A DNA stretch of 64,000 nt from Fistulifera solaris (lineage: Eukaryota; Bacillariophyta; Bacillariophyceae; Naviculales; Stauroneidaceae), in contig AP026143.1 of the NCBI GenBank assembly GCA_030295235.1, positions 62,001-126,000 of the forward strand, written 5' to 3'. The notes under the pieces are model-generated. The model was not told the DNA's origin and ran no database searches. It saw nothing but the letters and a program-made list of their open reading frames with translations. This document shows, one piece after another, positions 9,666 through 21,005 of the stretch (the first letter of the stretch is position 1; each line of letters starts with the position of its first letter). Made by a program: the position numbers and the translations under genes.

Positions 9666-11856
9666 TTACAGTCGAACTCTTCTTGCAACTTTGGGTGGCA
9701 TAGGGGCATTGGTTCCCGGCGACGACGACAATTCGATTGTTTTGGAGGATGGTTTGGGACCTGGCTTTCGCCGTCGTACAGCCAATCCCCACCAACTCAA
9801 TACCAAATGAATTCCGGTCAAATAAGCCAAATGTTTCATGGCATGCACGTACGTTTCTTGTTTCAATCCCAGAGCTTCCAAAACTTGATTTCCATTCCGT
9901 ACCATGGCCATGGCACCCATTCGGGGTAAATCTTTCCAAATCGATGACCACCACCGTCTTCCTCCAGTAGAGGAGACAAATTGCATGTCTTGAAATTCGG
10001 CAACCATGACGGCGTGAATGGCGTACGCAAACGGACTGAGGCGTTTCATGAGTTGTGTCACCATGGTGGTGCACGATGCGGATCGACTCCGCTGGGATTA
10101 ATCACACCCACGAGCATGAGAACAACTAAAATGGGTAATCCGGCTTGTATGGCCAAACCATCGGCAGCAAACCAGCTCCCAAACAAAAATCCCAAAGATG
10201 CACCCGCTGCCGTCAATAAGGAAAAGGCCCCCGTCAGTGGCCACCAACCAATGCACAATCCAGTACACGCTTTCAAAACTGTACTAAAGACACCCGCAAA
10301 AGGGCGTCCAATGGTAATTCCGCCAGAGCCTTGGCCAACAAATACTCCAAGGTACTGTATTGATGCCGCATTTGTTCCCGCAATACCACGGGATATTCCT
10401 TTTCAAACAAATCGGCCGTCTTCATGTACGCCATATTACAGACAACAATGGCTGCTGTCGTCAATAAAGCGGCTCGATCGGCCAAACTATGTGCCGTGGG
10501 TGGTGCATGGGGCACAACGGTGGGATACAATTGTGTCAAGAGCCACGCGTTGCTCGCGGAAAAAATCAATCGAGCGACGATCGATGTCGTATCGCGGAGA
10601 TTTTGTCGCAAGGATCGTTTTAACAGTGCCATGAAACGCAAGAGCCACTGGGGACAGTGAAACAATCTATGCCGACGAGAACGTATAGCAGCAGATTGCG
10701 AGGATTGAGCAGTTGGTATCTTAGAAATTTCTTTCATAGTGATGTGTGGGTAACGCAGATCACGATGTTTCTGGTTCCTTTTGGGTATCCGTAATTGTTT
10801 TCGTTGATGCTTTCGAAAGTGCGACACTATCTTTTGGATACGCTTCTCGTCCAAGGCGGCTTGTACGGGGTCTTCCGGATCCACCGAAATCAAATCCACA
10901 TAGTATTCCGCTGGATTCGTATCCTGCGGACAAGCATATCCGAGATCATCAAAGTACGCTCGAACTTCCGAACGCGGCCCCACATAGCACACATGCCCAC
11001 CCGACGCCATTAATATAATATCATCCAATAATTCATTCCATATCGTCGATCGGGGTTGATGCAACACACAAAAGGCCGGAATTTGCAAGTTCTGGACGGT
11101 ATCACGAATGAGTTGGACGACACGAACACTCATACTGGTATCCAAGCCCGTCGTTGGTTCATCGGCCAGCAACAGTTCCTTGTCAGTCAACAATTCCAAT
11201 GCCACCGCGAGTCGACGTCGTTCTCCGCCCGACAACTTGTACGATGACGAAGAACCATGATATCCTCCCACTTTTCGATCGGCCACGGCGGCCAGTCCCA
11301 ACGCTTGCAATTTCGTTTGTACCAAAGCATCCCGTTTGTCTGCCGACCAATGTGGCAATTCCAAAAAGGCTGCTAATTGCAAAGTCTCTTGGACGGTCAA
11401 TAATTCGAAGAACGAATCGTGTTGTTGCAACCAAGCGACTTGCGGTGGTGTCATGCGCATCAGTACTTCCTCGGAGTGATGGTATTGCCACACGTTGCCT
11501 TGAGAAGAAGGAGAACCCGAGAGGGCATGAATGAGAGTCGACTTGCCAGCCCCTGAAGGTCCCAAAATCCCACACACGTGCCCATTCGGAACGAATCCGG
11601 TGCAGGAATGTAATAAGGGATGATCGTTTTGCTGTACCGACACATCATGCCATACTAATCCAGATTCTCCCTGCGTTAATTGCTGGATAATTTCTTCCTG
11701 TTTCATTGTGACGTATGTTTCTTCCTTTTCACGGTTGCTATTGTTGGTTTCGTCTTCTTCTTGTGAAAGTGCCTCCGTGTGGAAAGTGCCGATGAGCCCC
11801 AGAAGAGCCAACAAGAGGAAGAAGAATTGCAATGACACTCTTCGTTGCGTTTGCAT
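9666..11856 (-). CDS. ABCG-type half-transporter, two frame breaks
   Basis: An ABC half-transporter with the nucleotide-binding domain first. It has an N-terminal hydrophobic leader (LQFFFLLLALLGLIG), then Walker A GPSGAGKST, Q-loop region QQHDSFFELLTVQETL, signature LSGGERRR, Walker B LLLADEPTTGLD, and H-loop CVLHQPRSTIW. The membrane domain has the ABCG-type C-terminal signature (KRLSPFAYAIHAVMVAEF). The frame breaks at the A4 run 10298-10301 (minus strand CTTTTG, one T short) and at about 10061-10066 (GG where GGG is needed). Correcting both gives a continuous membrane domain, about 680 residues. Start is the first true ATG at 11856. Such transporters usually dimerise and move lipids or hydrophobic compounds; substrate unknown. 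Confidence 0.82.
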
Positions 11857-12262
11857 CGTAGTGAAATAAGCCGTTAAGGCGAATAAAAGCAACACAACAG
11901 AACACCAATATTTCTCTTTTTCTTTCCTTATCGAAGGAAATGGATGAAATATTGAACACCTAATGGAACTTTCGAGAACTTACGCGCGTTGTGAAGAGAA
12001 GAGACGCATCTCGCGAAAATCGCATCGATGACGTCATGGGGCGCGCCATTTTATTGGCTCTATAGGCGTGACAGTACAATAGTGATACCAACCGTGACTT
12101 TCGACAAATCACGCATAAGTAGCCACCATCAGTCGGAAAGTACCTGGTACTTCATGCAAAACTGAGGCGAATTCAGGTTCGTCACGACTAACTAGAGAGC
12201 CATCACAAGTTCTTGCCTTCTTTTTATGTTTATTGAAAATTGATAATTATATAGCCTCTTAC
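11857..12262. promoter_or_regulatory. ABCG promoter region with three recurrent palindromes
   Basis: Upstream of the ABCG gene lie, within 125 bp, TGACGTCA (12029-12036), GGCGCGCC (12040-12047) and TACCTGGTA (12141-12149). The far end is the 3' region of the FtsH gene. All three motifs recur in other intergenic gaps. Regulatory function is inferred. Confidence 0.45.
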
Positions 12263-14627
12263 TCATGCCAATCCAGGTTCCAAGGTATCACCTACTATTT
12301 CACCCGCTTCGTTTTCATTCGGGTGTAAGACTTGTTTTCGACGCGCCAAGAACTCTTCATAGGCGGGATCGCCCGCAAAGGGACGTTTGCCAATCAACTG
12401 GACAATATCATCATGAGTGATTGTCTCCTTTTCCAATAACATGTTGGCCACCTGTTCGACTTGCGTTTTCTTTTCGGTCAACAATTGTACGGTCTTGCTG
12501 TAAGCTTCATCGACAATCCGACGCGCTTCTTCGTCCATGGCACGGGCCGTCTTTTCCGAGTACGGACGGTCTTCCAACATGGCATTGGGATCACGGGGAA
12601 AGGACAATTGTCCCAAACGCGGGTTCATACCGTACAATTGAATGGTCGAGTACACCAAATCAGTGACACGTTTCAAATCGTCCGAGGCACCGGTGGTGAC
12701 ACGACCAAAGAAAATGTCTTCGGCGGCACGGCCCGCCAGGGCCATGCAGACAATGTCCATGATCTGAGGCTGTGTCCGTAACGCGACTTCTTTCGGCAAG
12801 TACTGCGCATAACCCAAAGCACCACTGCTGCGGGGAATAATGGTGACTTTCATCAACGGGTCGGCATGTTCCAAAAACCAGCCGGCCACGGCATGGCCGG
12901 CTTCGTGATGCGCTACAATTTCGCGTTCTTCTTTCGACATGATCTTGTTGGATTCCAATCCACCAATGATCCGATCGGTGGCTTTTTCGAAATCGTCCAA
13001 CGTGACGGTATCGCCTTTGCGACGCGCCGCGACAATGGCGGCTTCGTTGCAAATGTTGGCAATGTCGGCTCCGGCGAATCCCGGGGTCAGACCCGCCAAT
13101 CGTCCGGCAATGTCATCCACATCATCGTGCAGTTGAATGCCTTTTAAGTGGACCTTAAAAATTTCTTTGCGGCCATTCAAATCGGGTTTGTCGACAATGA
13201 TCTGTCGATCAAAACGACCGGGACGGGTCAAGGCTTGATCGAGAATATCGACACGATTGGTGCCCGCCAGCACGACGACGCCCGTCGATGCCTCAAAGCC
13301 ATCCATTTCGACCAACAATTGATTGAGCGTGTTTTCTCGTTCATCGTTGCCACCCATTCCACCCCGCCCACGCTGTCGACCGACAGCATCGATTTCATCA
13401 ATAAAGACAATGCAGGGAGCATTGGCGCGGGCTTCGGCAAAGAGATCACGGACGCGACTGGGACCGACACCGACGAACATTTCAATGAAATCACTGCCAC
13501 TGATGGAAAAGAAAGGAACACCAGATTCCCCCGCCACGGCTTTGGCCAACAAGGTTTTTCCAGTTCCGGGAGGACCACACAACAAGGCCCCTTTCGGAAT
13601 TTTGGCTCCCAACCGGGTAAAGGGCGCCGCATCTTTGAGGAAATCAACGAATTCCATGATTTCCAATTTTGCTTGATCACAGCCGGCAACATCGGCAAAG
13701 GTGACTTTCACATCTTGAGCTTTGATTTTCTTGGCGGTCGATTTGCCAATTTGAAAGATACTGCCCATACCGCCGGGTCCTCCGGTAGAGCCCCGGGCCG
13801 CCCCTTGTCCCACCAGCATAATCATTCCGTATAACACTCCGACCATGAGCAATCCGGGGATGGCACCCAGTAGCGCCCGTCCGATGGTATCTTCACTGGT
13901 ATATTGAATCGGCACCAACTGTGAAGAAGCCATGGCTTTTTGGGCTTCTTCGACTTTGCGCTCAAAGACATCGACACTGCCAATTTGCATGCGATAATAA
14001 AAGGGTGCGGCCGGTGTTGTCGTGGTAGTCGTCGTGGAAAGATCGGGCAATTTTAGGGACGACTCCTCGTCGGGGGTTGATAAAACAACGATGCTTCGTC
14101 GTCTTGCTCGTGATGTTCTTCCTTTGGCACGTTTCTCCTTTGTAAGGTCGTTTGAGGACGAACATAAATCCGAGCGGTTTGATTGTCATCTGTGACGATA
14201 ATTTTGACGACATCCTTTTGTTGCAACAATTGCCACAATTCGTGCCACGTAATTTCCCGATGCGCGAGTAGGTCGCTGGTCGAAGTGTCTGCTGAAGCAC
14301 TTTTGTTGCCGGTGTTTTGTGATTGACGATATTCGTAATAGGCGACGGCGGCCATGAATAATAACCAGCGGGGTAAATTGCCGTAGTCATTGTTGTTGTT
14401 GTTATTGTCATTTTGTTGTTGATTGTGTTGTTGTTGCTTTTCGTTCTTTTCTTTGCCCAAAAAGAATCAAATCCACTTCCTGGTGATGGTTTTTGCATCC
14501 ACCAAGACGAAGAAGACAAATTCGACGATGCAAGTGTTCGAGAAGAAAGTATTCGGTTGTGATTAAAAGCAATTCTTCGTACAGCAGTCCGTGTCAACGA
14601 AAGGAATCGTGTCGAAGAAGACGGCAT
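12263..14627 (-). CDS. Mitochondrial FtsH / m-AAA-type metalloprotease, two frame breaks
   Basis: About 788 residues. The N-terminus is a Ser/Arg-rich presequence ([18 protein letters not shown]). An Asn/Gln-rich linker and one membrane segment ([16 protein letters not shown]) follow. The FtsH extracellular-type domain includes [19 protein letters not shown] second membrane segment ([20 protein letters not shown]) precedes the AAA module, with Walker A GPPGTGKT, Walker B IVFIDEID, and arginine finger region TRPGRFDR. The protease zinc site is [10 protein letters not shown]. The membrane/protease architecture is that of AFG3/YTA-type m-AAA proteases, which degrade misfolded inner-membrane proteins. 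The frame breaks at the A5 run 14459-14463 and at the G5 run 14072-14076; in each, one more base restores the frame. The AAA and protease parts are intact. Confidence 0.88.
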
Positions 14628-15084
14628 CTCTTGTTGTATTCTTCTTGTTGTATTCGTTCGTTCGCCCGCAATCGCTAACAGCGTTCTCTCTCTTTTTTCT
14701 CTTTCTTGCTTAATAGCAAAGAATGAATTATGAGGAATGAAGAAACACCAGCAAGCAATAAATAATAGTGAATGCAAATAGCAAAACAATAATAGAATGA
14801 AAATATACGAGACGACACCGTCAGCCGATGTTCGTCTCGCGACGGTCACGTCATCTACGTGACTCTTTCTACACGGGACTAATAGATCGTCTGTCCGTCC
14901 TTACGGACAACGAACCTCAGCGAGGGCAAACGAAAGAAACACGAAGGATCATGTGACTGTGCTGTCAACAGTAGATAGCGCTGCCTGGCAACGCAACAAC
15001 AAGGCGATCCTTTCTTCATTCATTCCTTCTTTCATTGCAATCGTCATTCATCTTTTTCTTGAAAATAACACACACAATAACAGG
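14628..15084. other. Divergent intergenic region (FtsH / PSMB1)
   Basis: It holds the start-proximal regions of two divergent genes, both for protein degradation. An inverted CACGT-type element sits around 14845-14862 (cacgtcatctacgtg). No gene is seen. Confidence 0.4.
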
Positions 15085-15809
15085 ATGACAACAACACACT
15101 CGCGCACTATGGGCACATTGATGGCGTCGACGGAAGCTTCCGTAGAAGCCACAAGCAAGCCCATCGAACACCGCTTTTCGCCGTACGATTTCAATGGCGG
15201 TACCGTGGCGGCCGTCGCCGGTCCCGATTATGTCGTCGTCGCGGCCGATACGCGTTTGTCGTCGGGCTACGAAATCAAGAGTCGTCATGTTACCAAATTA
15301 CACGCCCTTACCAATCAATGCATCTTGGCATCGGCGGGATGCAAAACCGATGTCGATCAATTGCGCAGTGTACTCGATATTCGGGGCAAAATGTATCAAC
15401 ACAATCATCGCAAACCCATGCAGACACCGTCGGTCGCACAAATGTTGTCTGTCACGTTATATGGCAAACGCTTCTTTCCGTATTATGCCTTTAATGTCTT
15501 GGCGGGCATGGATGCCGCCGGTGTGGGAGCCGTGTATTCGTACGATGCCATTGGATCGTTTGAACGCACCGGATACTCGGCCGCCGGCAGTGGACAAGCG
15601 TACGTGATTCCCTTTCTCGACAATGTCATTGGGAATCGCAATCGTTTGGAAGAAAAACCTGTGTTGGCAGCGCAGGAAGTCGTGGAATTGTTGAAAGATG
15701 CCTTTCTCAGTGCCGGAGAACGCGATATTTATACCGGTGATCAAGTGGAAATCATGGTTGTTACGAAGATGGTATTCAAACGCAGACGTTTGCGCTCAAG
15801 GCGGATTAA
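15085..15809 (+). CDS. PSMB1: 20S proteasome subunit beta type-1 (beta6), 3' frame break
   Basis: The protein aligns end to end with eukaryotic PSMB1. Landmarks are [18 protein letters not shown] at the pro-peptide/mature boundary, [49 protein letters not shown], and [13 protein letters not shown]. This subunit is a non-catalytic ring member in most eukaryotes. As printed the frame runs on to 15828 with a nonsense basic tail. One extra A in the AA at 15765-15766 instead gives [17 protein letters not shown] and a stop at 15807-15809, matching the family's C-terminus, so I end the gene there. Start at 15085 is the first ATG giving a normal N-terminus. Confidence 0.88.
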
Positions 15810-16350
15810 CAAGAAAGGAAGATGGTGAAATAATGAAATCATACTAACTATTATTTATAGCATTCTGAATGAGGAGTTGAAATGCGTTTTGTTCTTTGTT
15901 TTATTTTACGTAGAAGCGAACAGTAGTTTGTGCATTGAAAACTAGTCTAATAATTGTGGGTAAAAGGATGGCTCCCCTCTTTCATGATTGTTTGCGGCTT
16001 TGGACGAGGTCCTTACAACGTGACTGATCGGGTCCCGAGTGTCAGACTCCGACTCTACAAAGTACACATTCCATCGAAGAGCGAAACGGCGCGCCATTGG
16101 CTCTTTCGAAGTCCGATGAAAATGACCGATGATGACAAAAATAGACCATCCGTTTGGTATCCTTTCACAAAGAAAAAACAAACACTCCTTCAAGCTAGCA
16201 ACAAGTAAACAGAGGACACCACAAAAGAAGTGTCTGTTCTTTGTGCTATCTCTGGATCCTTCAACGATTCATCAAAACAATTCAGTCCTCGGCAACTAGA
16301 AAGACATATCCTTTCCTTTCTTTGGCTCCTTCCTCAAATAATACAACATC
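15810..16350. other. Intergenic region with a GGCGCGCC palindrome
   Basis: No gene recognised. Contains GGCGCGCC (16088-16095) on the side facing the P5C reductase promoter, again in the context ATGGCGCGCC (reverse complement). Two short opposing frames here have no recognisable similarity. Confidence 0.4.
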
Positions 16351-17380
16351 ATGATACGCCTTTTCCATCATCATTCTTCGACTACGAGTCGACTTTTTCT
16401 TTCGCTCCGCACGCTATCATTATTCGACGGAAAAACCATCGTTCGATGGAACGACACCGGCCTTTTCCAAAATTGCTTGCATCGGTACGGGCAAAATGGC
16501 GCACGCCTTGTTAAAGCCGATGATTACGACCGGATTTCATCCGGCCAAAGATTTCACCGTCTTTGATGTTTCCACCAATCTCATGGAACAAGTCAGTAAG
16601 GAATTGGGTGTAAAAACGGCCGAAAGTATTCCGGAAGCCATTGAAGATGCCGATTTCATTCTCTGTGCCGTCAAACCACAGAATTTGAATTCCGCATTTT
16701 TTGCCGAATTCCGCAAAGCACAACCCCATCCGAACGCCATACTCTTGTCGGTGATTGCCGGAAAAACCATTGATGTCTTTCATCACACGCACATTAACAA
16801 AATTGTCCGCAGTATGCCCAACACTCCCGCCCAAGTCGGAGAAGGCATGACCGTTTGGAGTTGTACGCCCAATTTGACCGGCAGTGATCGCAATTTGATT
16901 CAAACCGTATTGAGTACGTGTGGTCACAGTATGTACGTCGATGATGAATCGTACATTGACATGGCCACCAGTATCAGTGGTTCCGGACCCGCGTACATCT
17001 TTTTGTTGATGGAAAGTATGATTGATGGAGCCGTCCATATGGGATTTCCCCGCGACAAAGCCACCACGTTGGTGTATCATACCATGTTGGGATCGACCTT
17101 GTATGCGATGGAAAGTGGCGAACATCCGGCCATTTTGCGCAATATGGTTACCAGTCCGTCGGGCACGACCGCTTCGGCGTTGTATGAATTGGAGAATGGG
17201 AAAATTCGGACCGTCATTAAAGATGCCATGTGGGCGTGTTATCGTCGTTCGTTGGAAATGGGGAATCATGATAGTAATGTGGGTCCAGGACGATCGCAAT
17301 CACCGCATGTTGTCCACGCGGCGACGCCCGATTCCGAGTTGAGTAATAGTAGTGATGACGAAGACGTGCGACAACGTTAG
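16351..17380 (+). CDS. Pyrroline-5-carboxylate reductase, probable N-terminal frame break
   Basis: The main frame contains the P5CR Rossmann start CIGTGKMAHALLKPMI, the middle AVKPQNLNSAF, SMPNTPAQVGEGMTVW, and the family signature SISGSGPAYIFLLMES with MVTSPSGTTASALYELE. The enzyme makes proline from pyrroline-5-carboxylate with NAD(P)H. The ATG at 16351 opens a basic, Ser/His-rich presequence (MIRLFHHHSSTTSR), but this is in a different frame from the enzyme. Dropping one T from the T5 run at 16394-16398 joins them through a Tyr/Ser-rich stretch, consistent with a mitochondrial or plastid leader. If that is wrong, the internal ATG at 16496 would remove the GxGxxG loop, so it cannot be the true start. 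The C-terminal ~45 residues are acidic and not part of the enzyme fold. Confidence 0.85.
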
Positions 17381-17620
17381 ATACTACATTCCAAACACGA
17401 GGATCACCATAGAAATTTACAATAATTATAGAAAAAGACAATTGATAATTAATTGCTCTAGCCAAAACTTCCCTAGCGTTTTAAGAAAAAGGCACATCAC
17501 GGATGGTTCCCTTTGGAAACAACACCCGGTCCTTCTGCCATGTTTCCACATTTCACGCTCACGACAATTGAGTATCTCGCCCGTTCAGTGAAATTGTCGT
17601 TTTCCTTCCTTACGTTGTTA

Positions 17621-18381
17621 CTATTCCTCTTCCGCATCCGAGACGGTATGTCCATTCAATTCCCAATACACATCATCGTACGCACTCTTGACTTTCCAGA
17701 CACACGATCCGTTGAAGCATTTGACCGTCTTGCCCGTTTCCTGACTCATACTGGAATCATCATTCGATGAGGAACAAGTTGCTGCATCCTCCACGCTCTC
17801 TTGTCGCACAATTTCTTTCGCTTTTTGTAACGACCATTGTCCAAAGGGTTCCCAACCTTTCCGTTCCCCATGTTTTTCAATCACCGCTTTGCGCAAATGC
17901 GAATGACACACACATCCGTACAACCGTTCTATTTGTCCTGCTGCTGTGATGCGGAACGGCGCATATTTCTTTTTGCACACGGGAAATCCAATCGATTCCC
18001 GTCCGGCGATGTGATGCGGATCACCCCATTTCGCATTGACGGCTTGAATCGCTTGGCCTTGTAAGGTATCCATCGCCGCCGATCGCGCAAACATGGATCC
18101 ACCATACAATTCTCCGCCCGATACCGGATAGCCACACACGAATCCCAGGGGTACTCTTGTGTGAAAGTAAGTGAGTGAGAATGAGGAATGACTCTCTCTG
18201 ACAGACGCACGATTCCTACGTACCGACCGGGGATCGCGGAAGCTTTCACAAAGGATCAATCGGAGGGCAAGATCCCGTAATCGTCACCATAGATCTTGGA
18301 ATCTTGTTCAACGCGGGCTCGTTTCCGGGCGGATCTTCGCACCGGCAGGGTGGTAGTGCGTTTCGAACGGCGTCGCGTCAT
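17621..18381 (-). CDS. Unknown protein, two or three exons, in-frame TGA near the 5' end
   Basis: No family recognised. The ATG at 18379-18381 opens a very basic N-terminus (MTRRRSKRTTTLPVRRSARKR). A normal intron, 18156-18223 (68 bp, GTACGT...CACAAG), joins to a downstream exon with GFVCGYPVSGGELYGGSM, a Cys-containing middle (YGCVCHSH) and an acidic end. A TGA at 18256-18258 lies in frame before the first intron. It is removed if a 45-bp stretch (18243-18287, GTGACG...GAAAG) is also an intron. That splice keeps the frame and leaves a 19-nt exon, total about 215 residues. A substitution error is the alternative. The basic leader suggests nuclear or nucleolar location, inferred only. Confidence 0.55.
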
Positions 18382-18863
18382 GGTCGCTTTTGAAAAACAG
18401 AAAATGAGATTTTACGACGAGAAATTCTCTCGTCCGCTCGTGCGGAGTGTGACGAAAAAGTACGTTACGTGGAAGTTTCGGACATGCGCGCGCGTGTCGT
18501 GCTTTCCGACGAAACCCGGAGATAAGAACTCGAGGATCGATGAAGCGAAACCCGGAGAAAGGAACTAAACGATGCCAATATAACCCAACAAACCTTACGA
18601 TAACGTTACGGTATAGACAATAGACAATCCGTATAGTACGAGCAAGTATATAATTAGTTTCTCAACGACCAAGGCGTAAGTGCCGTTGAATCTCTTTTAT
18701 AGCCGACAATTCAAAACAAGAGGCTTATTCGATCGAAAACGTCGGGTCCACGGCGGATGCTTCTTTGCACTATTATTGGATGATTCAGCACTAGGTACTT
18801 TTCTTGTTTGTGAACCATCCCGAGAGCGAGGGTGTGGTGTCGAAGGTGGACTCGCTTTTTGCC

Positions 18864-18909
18864 TCAGGAACGATTCTTCATTACGCGTCGTTGTGGATAC
18901 ACCCACACG

Positions 18910-18950
<41 letters not shown>

Positions 18951-19121
18951 GGTTAAATGATTCGTTGCAGTTTGAAACAATTTTCGACGCGGATAGACCC
19001 AAACCGAATCATCTTCCTTTGGATTGCGAAGATGGGGGTGGAGGGGAGCTGCCTCTAGCATCCCGCACGCCATCCAAATAGTCAACCACCAAACACGTAG
19101 CGACTGGAAAGAATAAGGCAT
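18864..19121 (-). CDS. Possible small secreted acidic protein with poly-Asp tract
   Basis: This is a tentative 85-residue frame. It opens with a signal-like hydrophobic stretch (SLRVWWLTIWMACGMLEAA), then a short motif VWVYPRRK, a run of 14 Asp encoded by the CAT repeat, and a second copy VWVYPQRR. The two motif copies differ mostly at third codon positions, which hints at protein-level constraint. The poly-Asp could equally be an accident of the trinucleotide repeat, and the opposite strand is also open as poly-His. No homolog recognised. The frame stops at 18864. Confidence 0.35.
18911..18950. repeat. (CAT)n microsatellite
   Basis: Thirteen uninterrupted CAT units (complement ATG/GAT). Depending on strand and frame they read poly-His, poly-Ile/Ser, or poly-Asp; see the overlapping tentative acidic protein. 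Confidence 0.95.
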
Positions 19122-19496
19122 TAGAGTAGTAATATTCAAGGAAGAAAGATGATATTACAAGGAAATTAATGATGAAAGAATGCGAACATGCCCAACGAAA
19201 AGGAAGCCGTTGCGTGCGACAATTTCGTCCCACAAAAAGTGAGGTCGCATCTATACTCCGTAATTATTTCAACGGAAATCAGGACTGCATTGAATCACGA
19301 AAGAAACGAGCACGTTCTTCATTATCGACAGCTCATTGACGTTGAACGGCACGTAGAGTTCGGTACGGTTCCGTACGAGCACGCGCGCACGAACCAAAAC
19401 ACGCAACAACGCGAACATGCAACGAGATTCATCGCAGTTATTTTTTCTCGTCCGCCACGCCACGATTTTCATGAAATCTCCTTGCATCACAACAAC

Positions 19497-21005
19497 ATGA
19501 TCCCTCTCTTACTATTGCTTCTGCTGACGACAGTAATCACTGCCGATCGGGTGTACGTTCATCCCCGTGCGTGCGAAACTGTACGACACATTCGTTTGAG
19601 TGTTGGACCGGAACCGTCGGAAACAACCCGCATCGTGTCGTTTGCGTCGCGCTTTAGTCAAAATACCACGCACATTCCAAAAGGAGTCGTTTATTTGGGC
19701 ACGTCACCTTTGACTTTAGAGACACGCATCGTGCAACAAGAAGAAAATACACATTATTCGCTACAAAATATTGGAGCCAAAACGGGGAATTTCGGAAACG
19801 ATTATTATTCACCCTATTATCATCATATTGTGCTGGAAGATTTGCAACCCAATACCGTCTACTATTATCGGGTCGGATTGGTGGAAGATGAAATTGAAGA
19901 AAGTGACAATGCTCGACGACGAAAACTAGTACGATGGCCTCCGTACAATCCCGATGGAAAACCGTGTCCGGATGCCCTCAAGATTCATTCCTTTCGCACG
20001 GGTTCGTTCGACAAAGAGACTCCTCTCACACTCGCGCTAGTCGGAGATTTAGGACAATTTCCGCATTCGGAAGATACCGTGGCTCGCATGGCGCGAGATG
20101 CCGATATCTTGGATGTCGCCATCTTGGCGGGAGATGTTGCGTATACGGAATTTGATCATCGTCGGTGGGATACCTTTTTGGATTTTTTCGATGACTATCC
20201 CCTCTTCAGTAAAGTGCCCTTGCAACTGTGTCCGGGCAATCATGACATTGACAAGGTCGCGGGCCGACACGAAATCTTTTTGGGATACGAACATCGCTTT
20301 CGGATGCCGCGCGTGAAACCCGCCGAGTTGGGTGTGTACGACGGCGATGATACGTTATTGAATATGGATGCTCCGCCGTATCCATTGCCGTACGAGTGGG
20401 GGAATGCGTATTACAGTTTTTCGTACGGAATGGCGAAAATTATCATGATCAGTGCTTACTCGAGTATGGAACCGGGCTCGACGCAATATACGTGGATTCA
20501 AGACGAATTGCAAACAGTGGACCGCAGCAAGACTCCCTGGGTAATTGCGGTCATTCATGTCCCTCTATACAATACATTCTCGTTGCATCATCATGATTTG
20601 CAAATTGTGGCGGCCAAGGAACATTTGGAACCACTCTTTGTCGAGTACTCGGTGAATCTTGTCTTTTCGGGACACATTCATGCCTATCAACGATCCACCA
20701 ATGTCGCCTTTGGCAATATTACGGCCACAGGACCCGTTCACATTACCATTGGGGCCGGTGGCCGCAAATGTGAGGCACCCTACCAGAACGAAACGCCGGA
20801 AGATTGGTTGGAATTTCGCGATGCCACGTTGTATGGATACGGTCAATTGGAGTTGGTAGATCGTCACACGGCCGTGTGGCAATGGATTCCGACGGGCAAT
20901 ACCGACGGGGAACGACACGGGAATCCCATTGGCAAGTCCGAAGTGACGGTGCCGCCCATGGCGTTTGACGACAGTGTGACGATTCAGAATCAACACTTTT
21001 TATAA
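19497..21005 (+). CDS. Secreted purple acid phosphatase
   Basis: The 502-residue protein starts with a clear signal peptide (MIPLLLLLLLTTVITA). An N-terminal fibronectin-like domain (to about residue 150, with LEDLQPNTVYYYRVG) precedes the metallophosphatase domain. All five metal-binding motifs are present in order: GDLG, GDVAY, GNHD, VIHVP, and GHIHAYQR. The last two supply the expected His ligands. The C-terminal zinc/hemolysin-like tail follows (ITIGAGGRKCEAPY). It is expected to hydrolyse phosphomonoesters outside the cell or in the vacuole; diatoms use such enzymes in phosphate scavenging. The frame is intact. The longer in-frame upstream extension is excluded because it precedes the signal peptide. 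Confidence 0.9.
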   Translation: MIPLLLLLLLTTVITADRVYVHPRACETVRHIRLSVGPEPSETTRIVSFASRFSQNTTHIPKGVVYLGTSPLTLETRIVQQEENTHYSLQNIGAKTGNFGNDYYSPYYHHIVLEDLQPNTVYYYRVGLVEDEIEESDNARRRKLVRWPPYNPDGKPCPDALKIHSFRTGSFDKETPLTLALVGDLGQFPHSEDTVARMARDADILDVAILAGDVAYTEFDHRRWDTFLDFFDDYPLFSKVPLQLCPGNHDIDKVAGRHEIFLGYEHRFRMPRVKPAELGVYDGDDTLLNMDAPPYPLPYEWGNAYYSFSYGMAKIIMISAYSSMEPGSTQYTWIQDELQTVDRSKTPWVIAVIHVPLYNTFSLHHHDLQIVAAKEHLEPLFVEYSVNLVFSGHIHAYQRSTNVAFGNITATGPVHITIGAGGRKCEAPYQNETPEDWLEFRDATLYGYGQLELVDRHTAVWQWIPTGNTDGERHGNPIGKSEVTVPPMAFDDSVTIQNQHFL

